Shown: positions 23,864 to 35,970 of the stretch, piece by piece
Numbering within the stretch: position 1 is the first letter of the stretch
How the letters are laid out: the number at the start of each line of letters is the position of its first letter
Source of the DNA: Gongronella butleri
Lineage: Eukaryota; Mucoromycota; Mucoromycetes; Mucorales; Cunninghamellaceae
DNA: 64,000 nucleotides
Direction: 5' to 3'
Assembly: GCA_025201375.1 (NCBI GenBank)
Contig: JAIWZP010000007.1
Location: 124,001-188,000, forward strand
The notes under the pieces: model-generated
Database searches by the model: none
Told to the model about the DNA's origin: nothing
Seen by the model: only the letters and a program-made list of their open reading frames with translations
Position numbers and translations under genes: made by a program

Positions 23864-24799
23864 ATGGCAGTTCCTGTTCACCCACTCACCTCCACCGCGT
23901 CTCCATCAGCTACCAACTCGACCATGACCCCCTCGAACACGTCCGACCTTCTCGCTGACCTTGACCGGCCAAACGTGCACTCACAGCGAGCCTACAGCGT
24001 CACAGCCATGCCGTCTGAGCTGCAGCGCACCGTCTTGAGGCACCAGCAAGAGCAGCGTTTCCTTTTGCAGCAGCAACAGCTTCAGCAGCAACAGCCGTGG
24101 TGGCAGCAATATTATGATCGATACAAATATCATCCTCCCCCTGGCCGCAAACCCACCGTCTTTGGCCGCTACCTCTTGCTCCAAACGCTCGGCGAGGGCG
24201 AATTCGGCAAAGTCAAGCTGGGCATCATTGACACGGGCCACGAGGTAAAAAAAAAACGAAATAAAATCAAGCGTTTATTCATGGTTTTTTTTTATTGCGT
24301 GGCAACTTAGGTGGCCATCAAGCTGATCAAGCGAGACAATATCGATAGCTCGACGCGCATGACCAAAGTGGAAAGAGAGATCTCAGTGCTGAGGGTAAAG
24401 CGTGCTTTAAAGCAACGGAAAACGTGATTGCACAAGGAAAGATGAATTTTAACTTTTTTATGGTCCGCCATTTTTTTTTCTTTTTTTTTTTTTTAGACGG
24501 TGCGCCATCCGTACATTGTCAAACTCTATGACGTGATTGAGACGGACAAGTATATTGGCATTATTTTGCAATGCGCCTCGGGTAAAGACAGCTTTTTGCA
24601 CTTTTTCATGGCCTTTTAGGTCAAACGACCGTCTGACCCGTTTTTTTTTTTTTTGAATTCCTGCAGGTGGCGAGTTGTTTGAATACATTCTTGCGCATCG
24701 CTACTTGAAGGAGAAGGATGCCTGCCGATTGTTTGCTCAACTGATTAGCGGTGTTCATTATATGCATGAAAAGCACATTGTTCATCGTGACCTCAAGCT

Positions 24800-24849
<50 letters not shown>

Positions 24850-27800
24850 CAAAGAAAAAGAAGGACTCGATTTGTCAAGATCACGGGGGAGGAAAAAAAA
24901 AAGAGGGGGGTGAGGACAGGTCATCTCACGCTATTTTATTTAGGAAAATCTGTTGCTTGATCGTGGCAAAAGCATCATCATCACGGACTTTGGCTTTGCC
25001 AATCAATTCTCATCTGCCAAGGACGACTTGATGTCGACGTCATGTGGCTCTCCGTGTTATGCGGCGCCGGAACTGGTGATCAGCGAGGGCTTGTATGTCG
25101 GGTCGGCCGTGGATATTTGGTCGTGCGGCGTGATTCTCTATGCGATGCTTTGCGGGTATCTTCCATTTGACGACGATCCACAAAATCCCGATGGCGACAA
25201 TATCAATTTGCTGTACAAGTATATTCTCAACACGACGCTTGCCTTCCCGGACTATGTGTCGGACGAGGCGCGTGATCTTTTGTGCAAAATGCTTGTGCCG
25301 GATCCCGCTCAGCGTTGCACGATGAGCGATATCATGGACCACCCGTGGCTCGATACGCACCGCGCGTTGTTTGACAAAACCATTGCTGAATTGGAGGCCG
25401 AGGCCATGCGCTCGTCGGATTTGCCCATCCACATGGTGATTTCACATCATCATCAGCAGCGCCAGCAACAGCAACTTCTCCAGCAGCAACAATTGCAACA
25501 ACAGCATCAGCAGCAGCAACAACAGCAACAGCAACAGCAACAACAACAACAGCAACAGCAGCAAGACGACACCGCCGCCAATCGGCGCAATACCATTGCC
25601 TCTGGATATACCCCTCAAGATCAAGTCGTGCCCATGGATGTCGACCAGCCACAGCAGCACAATGACAGGCCATTGGACTCGTCCATGCAGGAGATCTCGT
25701 CGTTTGAGCTTCCTGCTGCCGCCGTCACCGAGTCTGCCGCGCCCAATTCCAAAGAGAATGCGGACCACGAGCCCGACGCGCCTTTACATGACGATGACGA
25801 CGAACGTGACCATGCCCTCATGGACCAACAACACGCCAAGGACATGGACATGGACGACGACAAGGACGTTGACCACGAGATGCTGCCGGCCGAAAACGAC
25901 AAAAACGACAAAAGTGACGAAAATGTCGAAAATGACGAAAATGCGCAAAAAGTGCCCTCGTCCGATGCCAATCATGCGCTGGACGTTGAAAAAATGGTGC
26001 AAGACACATCGATCAAGGAACATCCTGGCCACCATCCCATGGATGCGTCATCGTCGCCTATTTCCTCGCCTTTGCCCGCCATTTCTGCGCCATCCCCCGT
26101 TTCTGCGCCTCCCGTGACGCCTCCCAAGAACGAATTGCCCGACGAACAAGAGGAAGCGGCGTCTGTGGTGCCTGATCTGCCGCAGCCGAGCCCGTCGCCA
26201 AACAGCAAGCGACTTTCGGCGTCAACAGACCGCCTGCTCAACTTTTTGTCCGGAAATCACCCGAAACGCCACGCGTCGACCAACACGCCGCCACCTGCGG
26301 CGCAGCATCACCATTCCCCGTCGCCTCCATCTCAATCGCAGCAACAGCAACAGCGTCGGCCCATGTCATTGCTTGGCGACGGCCATGCCGGATCAATTCT
26401 TCAAGCCAAATTCTTGTCGAGTATCCAGCGGCGCAATCAGCACGACGCGTCGTCTCCCGTGCCGCCGCCCAGCCCATCGTCACCCATGACGTCGGCGCCC
26501 ACACCCAGTGCCAGCTTGAGCGCATCGTATGTGCCAACGCCATCTTTGTCGCCAACGCCAGGAAATCCAAAGTATCGTCCATTCAGCATTACCCCTCAGC
26601 CCGGCCAATCGCAACCCATTCGCGCAAACACCACGCGCCGCAAAGCGTACAGCGTGCTCATGAATTCCATGATGGATTATATTGGCCACGACGATCAAAA
26701 GCAACAACAACAGCGCCCACCTTCGTCCCCACGCTCAAAGAAGCCCACCATGTCCTTCTCGCGAAAGACACCCTCCTCATCCACACAGCCATCACACACG
26801 CAAGACGCCACCATGCGCGAAACACCCATTGTCACCGTCCACGAACCCCCAACCTCTGGCCAAAAGACGCCAACTACCGATCTCCCGCCGCGTAAAGAGA
26901 GCCCCTCGGCGCTCCTGCCATCCATGTCCGAGCACACCATCACCATGGATGCCAAGGACCGTCATCGCAGCCCCGGCAAAAAGCTCATGGATTGGTTCAA
27001 GAAGAAACCTATGAGTAAGCATCATGAAATTCATCAAAAAAAGAACAATGAAAAAAAGGGGGCAAGCGAGATGACCCAAAAAAGGAAACGAACGAAAAAG
27101 GAAATGACCAAAAAAGGGGCAACTGAGGACATTTTTTTTGCTCACCCTTTTCTTTCTTAAAAACAATTAGGCACCAAGGACCGCCAGATACCTCTGGATC
27201 AAGGTCTGATGGACCGGTTCATGTTTAACCAAAACAAATTGGCCAAGAGCGGATATCCGCCTCCACGACACGTGGATTTCAATGATGCCAAGCTGCGATG
27301 CATTCAAGGTGCGGTGATCAACGACGCCATTACCACGCTGCCGCCGCCAGACCTCATGCACAAGATCAAGCACACGCTGACGGTCATGGGGATGGAAATC
27401 AAGCGCGATGGCAGCGATTACAAGGTGAAATGTGTGCGTAAAAAGCTTTCATCGCACGCGTCCGCGCGTCTTGGCGTGAATGACCCGATCACGGGCGGCG
27501 GCAGCAGCAGCAGCACGGTTGTGCCGCCATCGTCGTCACCGTCCACGACGCCGCCACGTCGCACGCGCACCATGACCAATGGCAATGGCCATATTCGCCG
27601 AATTTTGATGCGCAAATCGACCGAACACCCCGCGGCCGCCGACGACGCGCACTCTAGCTCTGCCGACGCGTCCGTCGTCATTTATCAGGGCGACCCAAGT
27701 GTCGACATTGGCGACGAGGTGCGTTTCAGCGTCGAGGTTTGCAAAGTCTCGGAAAATCTGCCCGGTCTGTACATTGTCGACATTCGCAGGATGCGCGGCA

Positions 27801-28087
27801 AACTGTGGTCATACAAATGCATCCGCCAGGCCCTCCTCGAGCAATTGAAATTGCAGTACGACGGCCACATGCCCACGCCACCCGCACAACAGCAACAACA
27901 GTCTTCATCCGAGAACCCTTCCTTGCATGACAACGACCATCTTGCCCCGCCGTCGTCCGAAGACGTGTCGCAGGCCTCTTCTGCCCAGAATCGCATCAGC
28001 ATCGCAAGCAGCAACGATGAGAGCATGACATTGGATGACCAACCCACACCTACACCACTTGAGCCATCCTCTGTCGCTGCCCATTGA
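23864..28087 (+). CDS. Ser/Thr protein kinase, KIN4-like CAMKL family, with poly-Gln tract and KA1-type C-terminus
   Basis: Predicted 1,223 aa from exons 23864-24244, 24311-24394, 24497-24581, 24667-24800, 24944-27014 and 27171-28087; phases agree. A Gln-rich N-terminus leads into the kinase domain (about 100-370). It has glycine loop [16 protein letters not shown] lysine, KVEREI glutamate, HRDLK (completed across an intron to KLEN), DFGFAN and CYAAPE. All catalytic residues are present. A long disordered region follows with a run of about 20 Gln near 400-435, acidic DD/ND stretches and many Ser-Pro sites. The end (from about 919) carries a KA1-like segment ([10 protein letters not shown]...[14 protein letters not shown]). 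Such kinases in fungi act in spindle-position, polarity or glucose-related signalling; the specific role is inferred. The intron at 24801-24943 begins with an A run of about 45. Confidence 0.85.
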
Positions 28088-28445
28088 TCTCTCCCCCCTT
28101 CCCTTTATATTTTTTTTTCTTCCTGTTTCCCTTTACACCTTGTGCAAAATAAAATATTCCTACTCTTTTTTTCATTGCTCACTTTTTTATTGTCGTTTCC
28201 TTTGCAATTTTGTGCTCTTTGTTACCTATTCATTGTCAATTCGATGCCATTGTTACCATTGTTGCCTTGAAGGATCATGCTGCGGACATGGTAATACAGT
28301 ATCGCGCGTGACATTGGATTTTTTTTTCATGGTGTTATTTATGCCATTTGGATCTCATTATAGATTAAAAAGAGCCTTTTTTATTTATTTATTCAAAGGA
28401 ACAAAAAAAAAAAGGGGGGGGAGCAAGAGGGGGAGCGTGTTGCGC
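28088..28445. other. Short convergent intergenic region
   Basis: 3' flanks of the kinase (+) and RPL7 (-) genes. AATAAAATA at 28148 and T-rich stretches look like 3'-end signals. No gene. Confidence 0.5.
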
Positions 28446-29386
28446 TTAGTTCATGGATTGAACCAAGTTGTTGATGAAGTGCTCACGGTCACCAGCATCA
28501 CCACCAAGGATGAAGTGCTTGAACTTGCGCTCGTTCCAGCCGCCGTTGGGGTTGGAGAGCTTGAAGGTCCAGAGGAAGTTGTTGGCCTCCTTGAAGTGGG
28601 GGCCGACGGTGGCGATCTCGTGGATGAGGTCCTCAACGCAGATGATGCCATACTTGCCGAGGGCAGCCTCAATGACGGAGTTGTCGTGGAGGGGGATGCG
28701 CTGGCCGTTGACCTTGCCGTAGCCACGCTTGTAGATGAGCTCACGGATGGTCTTCATGTTGGGCTCACCATAGGTGACGTAGGGCTCAACCAATTGGAGC
28801 ATTTGCGACGTAGCCTTGTTGAGGCGGACAAACACACCGTTGTTGATCTGCAAGAGGCGGAGCAACTGGAGAACCTTGCGGGGCTTGGGCGCAATGTTGT
28901 TGATACCACGGATGCGGACAACGAACACGAGCTTGGGCTGGGCAGGCACGTAAAAGTTGCCATTGGCCTTGGCCTGGCGACGGAGACGGATCTCGTTGCG
29001 CTCGGCAGCGGCGTACTCCTTGTTGTACTTGGCAGCACGGGCGAAGATTTCACGGCGCTTCTCAACCTTGGCCTAGAAAAATCAAGAAAAGAGGCAAATC
29101 AGACACAATCCTGAGCCCCGTCGTATTAAAAAAAAATCATTACCTTGCGGGCCTCGGCCTTGGAGGCAGCAGCGGTGGCGGCAGCCTTGGCGTCAGAAGC
29201 TTGCTTCTTCAAGAGGGTCTCAGGGACGAGGACGTCGTTGGTGGTGGGGACGTTGCTAAAAAGAGGAGGAAGGGAGGGAAAGAACGTTGCAAAAAATGAG
29301 CGATTATCGAGAAAAGAGGGCCACTTTAAAGCCGTCGACGTCGTTTTGGAATCGTAAAAAGGTATCAACACTTACTAGGCAACCAT
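28446..29386 (-). CDS. RPL7: 60S ribosomal protein L7 (uL30)
   Basis: Predicted 249 aa from exons 29386-29376 (11 nt), 29255-29144 and 29072-28446. Exon 1 encodes only MVA plus two bases of a Tyr codon. The basic, Ala/Lys-rich N-terminal extension ([15 protein letters not shown]) and the core ([48 protein letters not shown]) are diagnostic of eukaryotic L7. It is a structural protein of the large ribosomal subunit that contacts 5S/25S rRNA. GC-biased synonymous sites on the coding strand fit high expression. A long open frame on the opposite strand (28035-29114) is a shadow of this gene. Confidence 0.96.
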
Positions 29387-31086
29387 TTTCACCGTGATAA
29401 TAAGAGAAAGAAAGAGAAGGAAAAGAAAAAGTAGGCCCACCGAGGCAAAATAGAAAAAAAAATTTTGAGAAGCGCCGGTTGGTGGCTTGCATTTCGTCGG
29501 ACTTGGCGGGGCGCGGGGCCACTCTGCCTCGATTTCTGCGCTCCTTTGAGGCACAATCCCCGCCATTGGCCTGAGGCACCATCCTTCCCACACACCGCCA
29601 ATTGGCGTGTACGAAGAAGGCATCTTTCTTGACATTTGCCCTCACCGACGCTATACAATACAATGTAGATTTTGTTCAGGATGCAAGTATTAACTGTTTC
29701 AAATTGGGGGGCCATTCGGACGCGTTCTTGGGGGAAAACACAGAAAATAGCCACTTTTAGCGGTCTCTCAAGCGTAACTCGCGAAAGAAGCATTGCCAGG
29801 CCCCCCGAAACGCGACGAACATGACGCTAAAAGTCAGAATACCCAAATGAGACTTGATTGGCGACCACAGCAAGCCTGGGACACGCTCCACACAAAAGTT
29901 AAAATTTTAGCGGAGGCGAGCTCCCAAGAAAAAAATTGGAAAAATGGGTCTCCAGAATTGAGCCAAACTTGCATACAAGAAGAAGCCCATGGTGAAATGG
30001 ACAACAATACCAAAAAACGAGTAAGTCCAACTGTCTGTTGACGAGCAATGAGCGATTTTCGTTTAACTTTGCATGCAAATTGCATGGGAACAACGCGTCG
30101 TAAACGCCGTGCCGACGCGTCCACTACCAAGAAACGCTCCAGATGCATGAATTTGAATAGAACCAGACGCGCGAAACATGGCGTTTTACGCGGTTTATTA
30201 CGCGTCGGACATTGTCTATGATTTTGTAACCGCATCAAAAATGCCAAAAAATCATCTTTTTCATTGATCACCGATGTATGCGTACGCAGCAAGCCATGCT
30301 CTTTCTGATGGTGCTAGTTTCACTGAGATACATGCCCTTTTCGTCGAGTTTACCTTGAGGTGAAAAACCGCATATTTTTGCGCCATGCGCGAAACCCAGT
30401 CATTGGACTCCTGATTTTTAGTGCATTTTTATCAATTAATCGGATGGATTTACCATGTGGGTGAAGACTGCGACAATCTGAGAACCTAAAACCTGCCCAT
30501 TTCAAATCCACGACTGCACCCCTTGGAAAATTCGTCATTTTTGAACATGGTGATTGCGCATCAACCAGTGGCCACAGCAGCCAGCGCACGGGTTCATTCG
30601 GATGAGAAGCGCTCGGAGCGTCGGTGCAACAAGTAGATAACTCTTTCTATTGTGTAATTTTCGTCTAGCAAATAACAAACATTCAAAAATTCTTGTATCG
30701 CGATTTTCTCGGCACCTGCTTGGTTCGATGACCATTATTTTTGCACAATAGGCAACAACTGCAGCAAAAGCTCAAAACTTGGCTCAAAAGTGAGTGCGCA
30801 AGTGCTCATTTTAAGCTGACCAAGGCTCCAAAAGATTAATAAAACGTGCTAATTGGATGCTGCTTGTCGTTGTAATGATCCGAACTCTGTCAAATCGGCC
30901 CAGCTGACGGCCATGAAATATACAAGCGTCCCCACAAAATTTGAGACCTGCAAAATCCTACCCCTGGCAAAATAGGATTGAAAAAACTGAATTAAAAGCT
31001 GAATAGTGGCATAATAATGAACATTTTATATAAAATTACGGCAAACTGAAAGCCTGCTAGAGGGGCATTTGTGGATATCGCATATT
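29387..31086. other. Intergenic region with dispersed repeat
   Basis: It covers the RPL7 promoter side and the 3' flank of the second sugar transporter. Most of the middle is family A copy 2 (29865-30620). Nothing else recognisable. Confidence 0.5.
29865..30620 (-). repeat. Dispersed repeat family A, copy 2 (inverted)
   Basis: The reverse complement aligns with 6020-6790. Shared anchors are CCAAGGGGTGCAGTCG, GATTTTTTGGCATTTTTGAT, AATAAACCGCGT-like and GGAGACCCAT-like blocks. There is no coding capacity. Divergence by scattered substitutions suggests an old insertion. Confidence 0.75.
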
Positions 31087-32999
31087 TTAGGCTTCCGTCT
31101 TTTCAGCAGCCTTCTCAACATCTTGGACTCTGCCGACATGATCATTGATATCGTCGTCTCCAAGCATGAACGCGAGTTCTTCGAGCGACTTTCCTTTGGT
31201 TTCCACGAAAAAGAAGAACGTAATGGCAGCAAAGACATAATTGGTCTATAAAAAAAAGGGAAATAGAGGATGAGTGTCAAGAACTTTTTTTCAATTTTTC
31301 TGTGTGTTTTTTTTGTGCTTTTCTTACCGCCATGTAGACAAAGAAGTAGCGCCAGCTGATATTAGCCAGAGCAGCAGGCGTGGCATACGAGATCCAGACG
31401 TTCATGGCCCAATTGGCTATTATAATTAAAATAAACGCATCAGTATCGACACTTTTTTCCTAAAAAACATTTGAAACTTACAAGCAGTGGCGACGCCATT
31501 GCCGACTGAGCGGACGCGCAAGGGGAACACTTCGCTTTGCAGCACCCACGACACGGGGCCATAAGATAGCGAGAAGGAAATGGTAAACAAGAACATGAAA
31601 ACCTAAAAAAAAAAGAAAGAAATGTCAGCAAGAAAATGAGGGCGAGTGGTGGCGCGTGGTGCTTACAATGATGGCAACGTGAGCCGCATAGTAGGGATCC
31701 ACACCAGCTGCTGCGTCCTTCACGCCAGGGAAATGGCCGTACAAGGCAGCAATGAGAAGCAAGCATGTGCCCATGGTCAAATTGCCGGTCCAAAGGAGCT
31801 TGACACGGCCAACGCGGTCGAGAATCGACGTGATGGTGATAAAGTTAGTCACGGGGCCAGCCACGGAGAACAGAGCATTGACCAGCAAGGAAGTTTGCGT
31901 GCTAAAACCCAAAGCGACATACAGGGTGGCGCCATAGCTGTAGGAAAAAAAAAAAAAGAAAAAAAAAGGCGCGACGCGTAAGTGGGATGTGCCTTTTTTT
32001 TTCTTGATTTTTTTTTTGTTGCTTTCTTACTAAGTAGCCACGTTGACACCAGTGAGCTGGCCGCCAATTTGCACGCCACAGGCCATGAGAGTGCGCTTGA
32101 TGTACTTTTTGGAGAAAAGTTCAATGGGGTTGTTGGACACGACACGGCGCTCTTCTTCCAATTCGGTTTGGATCTCGTTAAAAGTGCGTTCTCGCTCGGC
32201 AGGGTCATCAAGCAGTCTGGCAAGGGCTTGGCGCGCTTCGTCATCGCGGCCCTTGGTCATGAGCCAGCGAGGCGAGTAAGGAAGGAAGAATGTGCCAAAG
32301 AAAAGGACGACAGCCTGAAAAAGGTGTCAATCTGGTCAGCGGTGGTTCGTTTTTCTTTGGTTTTTATTTGAGTTTCTTACCGGAGCGACTTGAATGCCCA
32401 CAGGGAGACGCCATTGCGCATCAGAGTCCATGTAGCTGGTGCCGTAGCACACCCAGGTAGCGGTCAAAAAGCCAAAGCCAATGAATTGCTGAGCAAGACC
32501 GACGGTCAAACCGCGGATCTTAGGGCTGCTGACTTCTGCTTGATAAAGTGGGACAATTGTGGACAAAAGACCAATGCCGAGGCCCAAGATGAATCGGCCG
32601 GCAATGAACATGCCCACGTTGATGGAACCGGTCTGGATGGCACCGCCAACGGCAGCAATGACGCTTCCAATCTGAATGGAACGCTTGCGACCGACGACAT
32701 TGGCAAACCACATGGCGGCAAGCGAGCCAAAGAAGCAGCCTGCCTGGAAAAGAGCGACAATGGCTCCCGTAATTTCAACAGGAGGGTGGTCAAAGTATTT
32801 AACAAATTGCTCCTCGACAAGAATACTGCCAATGATGCCAGAATCATAACCAAACAAGAAGCTGCCGATGGCTGATTAAAATTAAATAAAAGGGGGAATG
32901 AGCGCTGGCGCGTTCGCTGACGCGTCGCAAGCGCGTTTGATCGCGTGCTTTTTCTTTACCTGCAAAAGCGGCACAAGTGATATTATAGGCCTTTCCCAT
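31087..32999 (-). CDS. Sugar transporter, major facilitator superfamily (second copy type)
   Basis: Exons 32999-32960 (40 nt), 32871-32381, 32314-32031, 31937-31667, 31602-31482, 31416-31328 and 31245-31087 keep phase throughout. PF00083 motifs are present: FGYDSGIIGS in helix 1, NVVGRKRSIQ, GRFILGLGIGLLST with VPLYQAEV, LPYSPRWL at the end of helix 6, GGQLTGVNVATYYG in helix 7, DRVGRVKLL, and SEVFPLRVRS. VETKGKSLEEL follows the last helix. It is clearly paralogous to the transporter at 13.5-15.4 kb but differs in intron number and in key motifs (GYDSG versus GYDQG), so it is not a recent duplicate. It is probably a plasma-membrane proton-coupled monosaccharide transporter; the substrate is unknown. 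Confidence 0.92.
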
Positions 33000-34911
33000 G
33001 TTTTAAAGAATCAAATATCAAAAAGAAGACGACGCAAAGAAATTGTGCTTGATGACCATGGATTCACGCAATTTATAGATGCTCTTGATGGTTGTGACAT
33101 GATTAAAGTTTGAGGATTTCATGGCCAATGAAAGCGTCGTAAAAAAAGAACGAAAAATTCTCCTGACCAGTCAATCCAATCTCCACAAAAGAGTGGAGGA
33201 TCACGCTTGCCTTTTTGATGAAAAGAAAGCTTAATTTTTGTGCAAGGGAGCCAGGCTTTATTTCTTCTCCTCAGCTGCTTCCTTTGGCTCGTGTCAAGTA
33301 TAGCTTTTGAAAAAAAAAAAAAAAAAAAAAAAAAAAAGCGTGCGAAGGGGCGACTGGGCGCAGTACAAGATGCATGCTTTTCCAATTTGGACCGCCCCTC
33401 GTCGAGTAGCACGTATCTCTACATTGCGCGTACAATCAGCAAGTCCGCTTTCTGCACCCCGGATTGCGGGGGGCATGCCAATTGGACAAAAAGGTGTGGG
33501 GAATCTAACTTTTCAGCTTCAGCGCACTTGATTTTCTTCAAGTAAGCAATGGCGAACCAACACCATGGTCAAATTGACGGTGAGCAACGCGTGTAACACG
33601 ACAACGATATCTTTTACCATCGACATTATGCAAACATGTGGCTCATGGAGGACCCCAGGGACGTCTCTTCTCTTTCTCAGGGACAAGCAGTCAATATCCA
33701 CCCAATTCTGATAGCCCCACGCTTCCTTTTGGTGCCGAGTTCATTGGACCGTGTGACACAGCGCAAATCCTTTGCTCATCTTCTCGCAAAAAAAAAAAAA
33801 GGTCCAGAATGCATCCGCTCAGCATCTAAGCGCACGAAATTATCCCAAGCATGCTTTGAGTTGCGCCGATTGGACTCTTCAGCAACCAAGAAAGTCGATC
33901 ACACATGCTTTCAGGAGGAAAAAAAAAAAAGGCGCTCTTCATTCACCTGCCGTTATTCTTTCTCATCATGCCTTGCGAGTGTTCCATGGCTAGATACGGG
34001 AATGAATGCATGAAGAGATGCTTCGCCACGGATAAATCTAGCTGAGCAACTTGGCCCAAGACAAGGATGTGGCCTAGAAACAATAAAAAAAATTTTCAGA
34101 AAGATTCCAAGTTCCCATTTTCTTCTAAATGGAGAATTAATGCTGGAGGGTGTGAACTGATTTTGATTGAGATTGGGTCCATTGGTTTTAGTTTTGGTAT
34201 CTTGAGAGCGGCCATGTGTCAGAGCCTCATTGCCATGGTCGTGCAAGATTGAGGAGCCATTCCACCCCGCTCCTTTCCATTTGGTTTTTGTGTCTTTGTT
34301 GACGCGTGGGGCGCGGGCGCCGCTCCTACCCGCGCATATGCCCGTTTTGGGGGAGCTTGTTTTAATTCTCCTTGTGGTGGGAACTTTTATTACACAGTGG
34401 GGAAAGGTGGATGCGCTTCGAACGTATGAGTTTGGGAGCTACAAGATTCTCCTTTTTTGATTTTCCATGGTTGCCATTCATGCGAACTTTTTATTTTCAG
34501 AATCATTCAAGATTTCCCTGAATGACTTGCCTAACGGGGAATTCACCACAAACGACACAAAGGGGCGCCTGATGTGTAGCATGCCATTGTCCATTGCTGT
34601 TCATGAATGTTTCTACCATAAACGCGCTTTTTGTTCAGTCAGGGGTGCCTCCGAACGCTTGGAATTTTCCGTCGCGCATAGGCGCGGGGATCCCACCAAT
34701 GGGCGCGGGGCATGGCCGGATCACCGCGAGAGTTTAATTACAAATGGCTGTCCAGAATCAAAATTCCCCGTTTGGCAAATCTCCTATTTTCTCCTACGGG
34801 CTGTGAACTCTACTTTTTCGATCCTATTTAACCTTTGTGCCTCCCTAGGGTACAAGCTTTGGTGATTCTTTTCTTCTTTATCATACAGAATTCACACGAC
34901 ATTATATCGTC
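33000..34911. other. Intergenic region
   Basis: Between the divergent transporter and GH31 genes. No coding exon or repeat copy was identified. It contains an A tract (33310-33338) and short poly-A runs near 33786 and 33919. It probably holds two promoters. Confidence 0.45.
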
Positions 34912-35939
34912 ATGAAGGTCACCACGCAATTGGAATATTTCGATAACAATGAAGGCGCCTTCCGCCAACAAAACAGCTCGTTGGTCTTTGAGCTGCGCGG
35001 CGAGAAGATCCAAATTGAGCCTTGGGGCAAAAACAGGTACGTTCAAATGGCAATTGACGCCACTTTTGAGCCATTTCTGACGCATTTTTTTTTTTTTTGG
35101 CTCACAGCTTCCGTGTGCGTGTGGCGCGTGATGGCCGCATCCGCGATGACTTGCCTGGTGCTCTGCTCAGCTTGGATGAGATGGGGTTCAAGGGTGATGA
35201 TGTCAAGGTGAATATTGAGCAAGATGAGGCCAGCATCCAAAACGGCAACATCCAAGCCAAGGTGTCCAAGCGTGGCGGCAAGATTGTCTTTTACGATCAA
35301 AATGGCGAAGAGCTTCTCAGCGAGGGCAAGCCTCACATCTGGGTGCACGGCCGCCAATTCCATGCCGTTGGTGGCGACTTGTACAAGATTGAAGCCAACT
35401 TCAAGGCTTACGATGATGAAAAGCTTTACGGTTTGGGCCAGGTAAACCCTTTTTTTTTTTTTTATCAAACACATCTTAGTTGGTTCGACTGACACGCTTT
35501 TTTTCTACTTTTTTTTTTCTTAGCATGCCAACGGCCGATTGGACCAAAAGGGATGCGTGATTGACTTGGCTCAGCGCAATTCGGATGTGACCATCCCCTT
35601 CATGGTGTCGAGCCGCCGCTATGGCTTCCTCTGGAACAATCCCGGTCTTGGCCGCGTGGAATTGGGCCATAACATGACGCGCTGGGTCGCCGACGCCAGC
35701 TACCAGTTGGAATACTGGATCACCGCCGGCGACACGGTCGCGGACATCATGTCCAACTATGTGGATGCCACGGGCCACTCGCCCCTGCTTCCCTATTATG
35801 CGTCTGGTTTCTGGCAATGCCGTCTGCGCTACCGCACCCAAGAGGAGGTGTTGACGGTTGCCCGCAAATACAAAGAGCTTCAATTGCCTTTGGACATTAT
35901 CGTCATTGATTTCTTCCACTGGAATCGCCACGGTGGTAC

Positions 35940-35970
<31 letters not shown>

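Noticed and set aside
28035..29114. 359-codon open frame on the plus strand
   Set aside because: It is the antisense shadow of RPL7, created by its biased codon use, and runs through the 3' flank of the kinase. The minus strand has the unmistakable L7 protein.
13465..32999. The two sugar transporters considered as a recent segmental duplication
   Set aside because: They differ in intron positions, signature motifs and most of their sequence, and the flanking genes are not shared.
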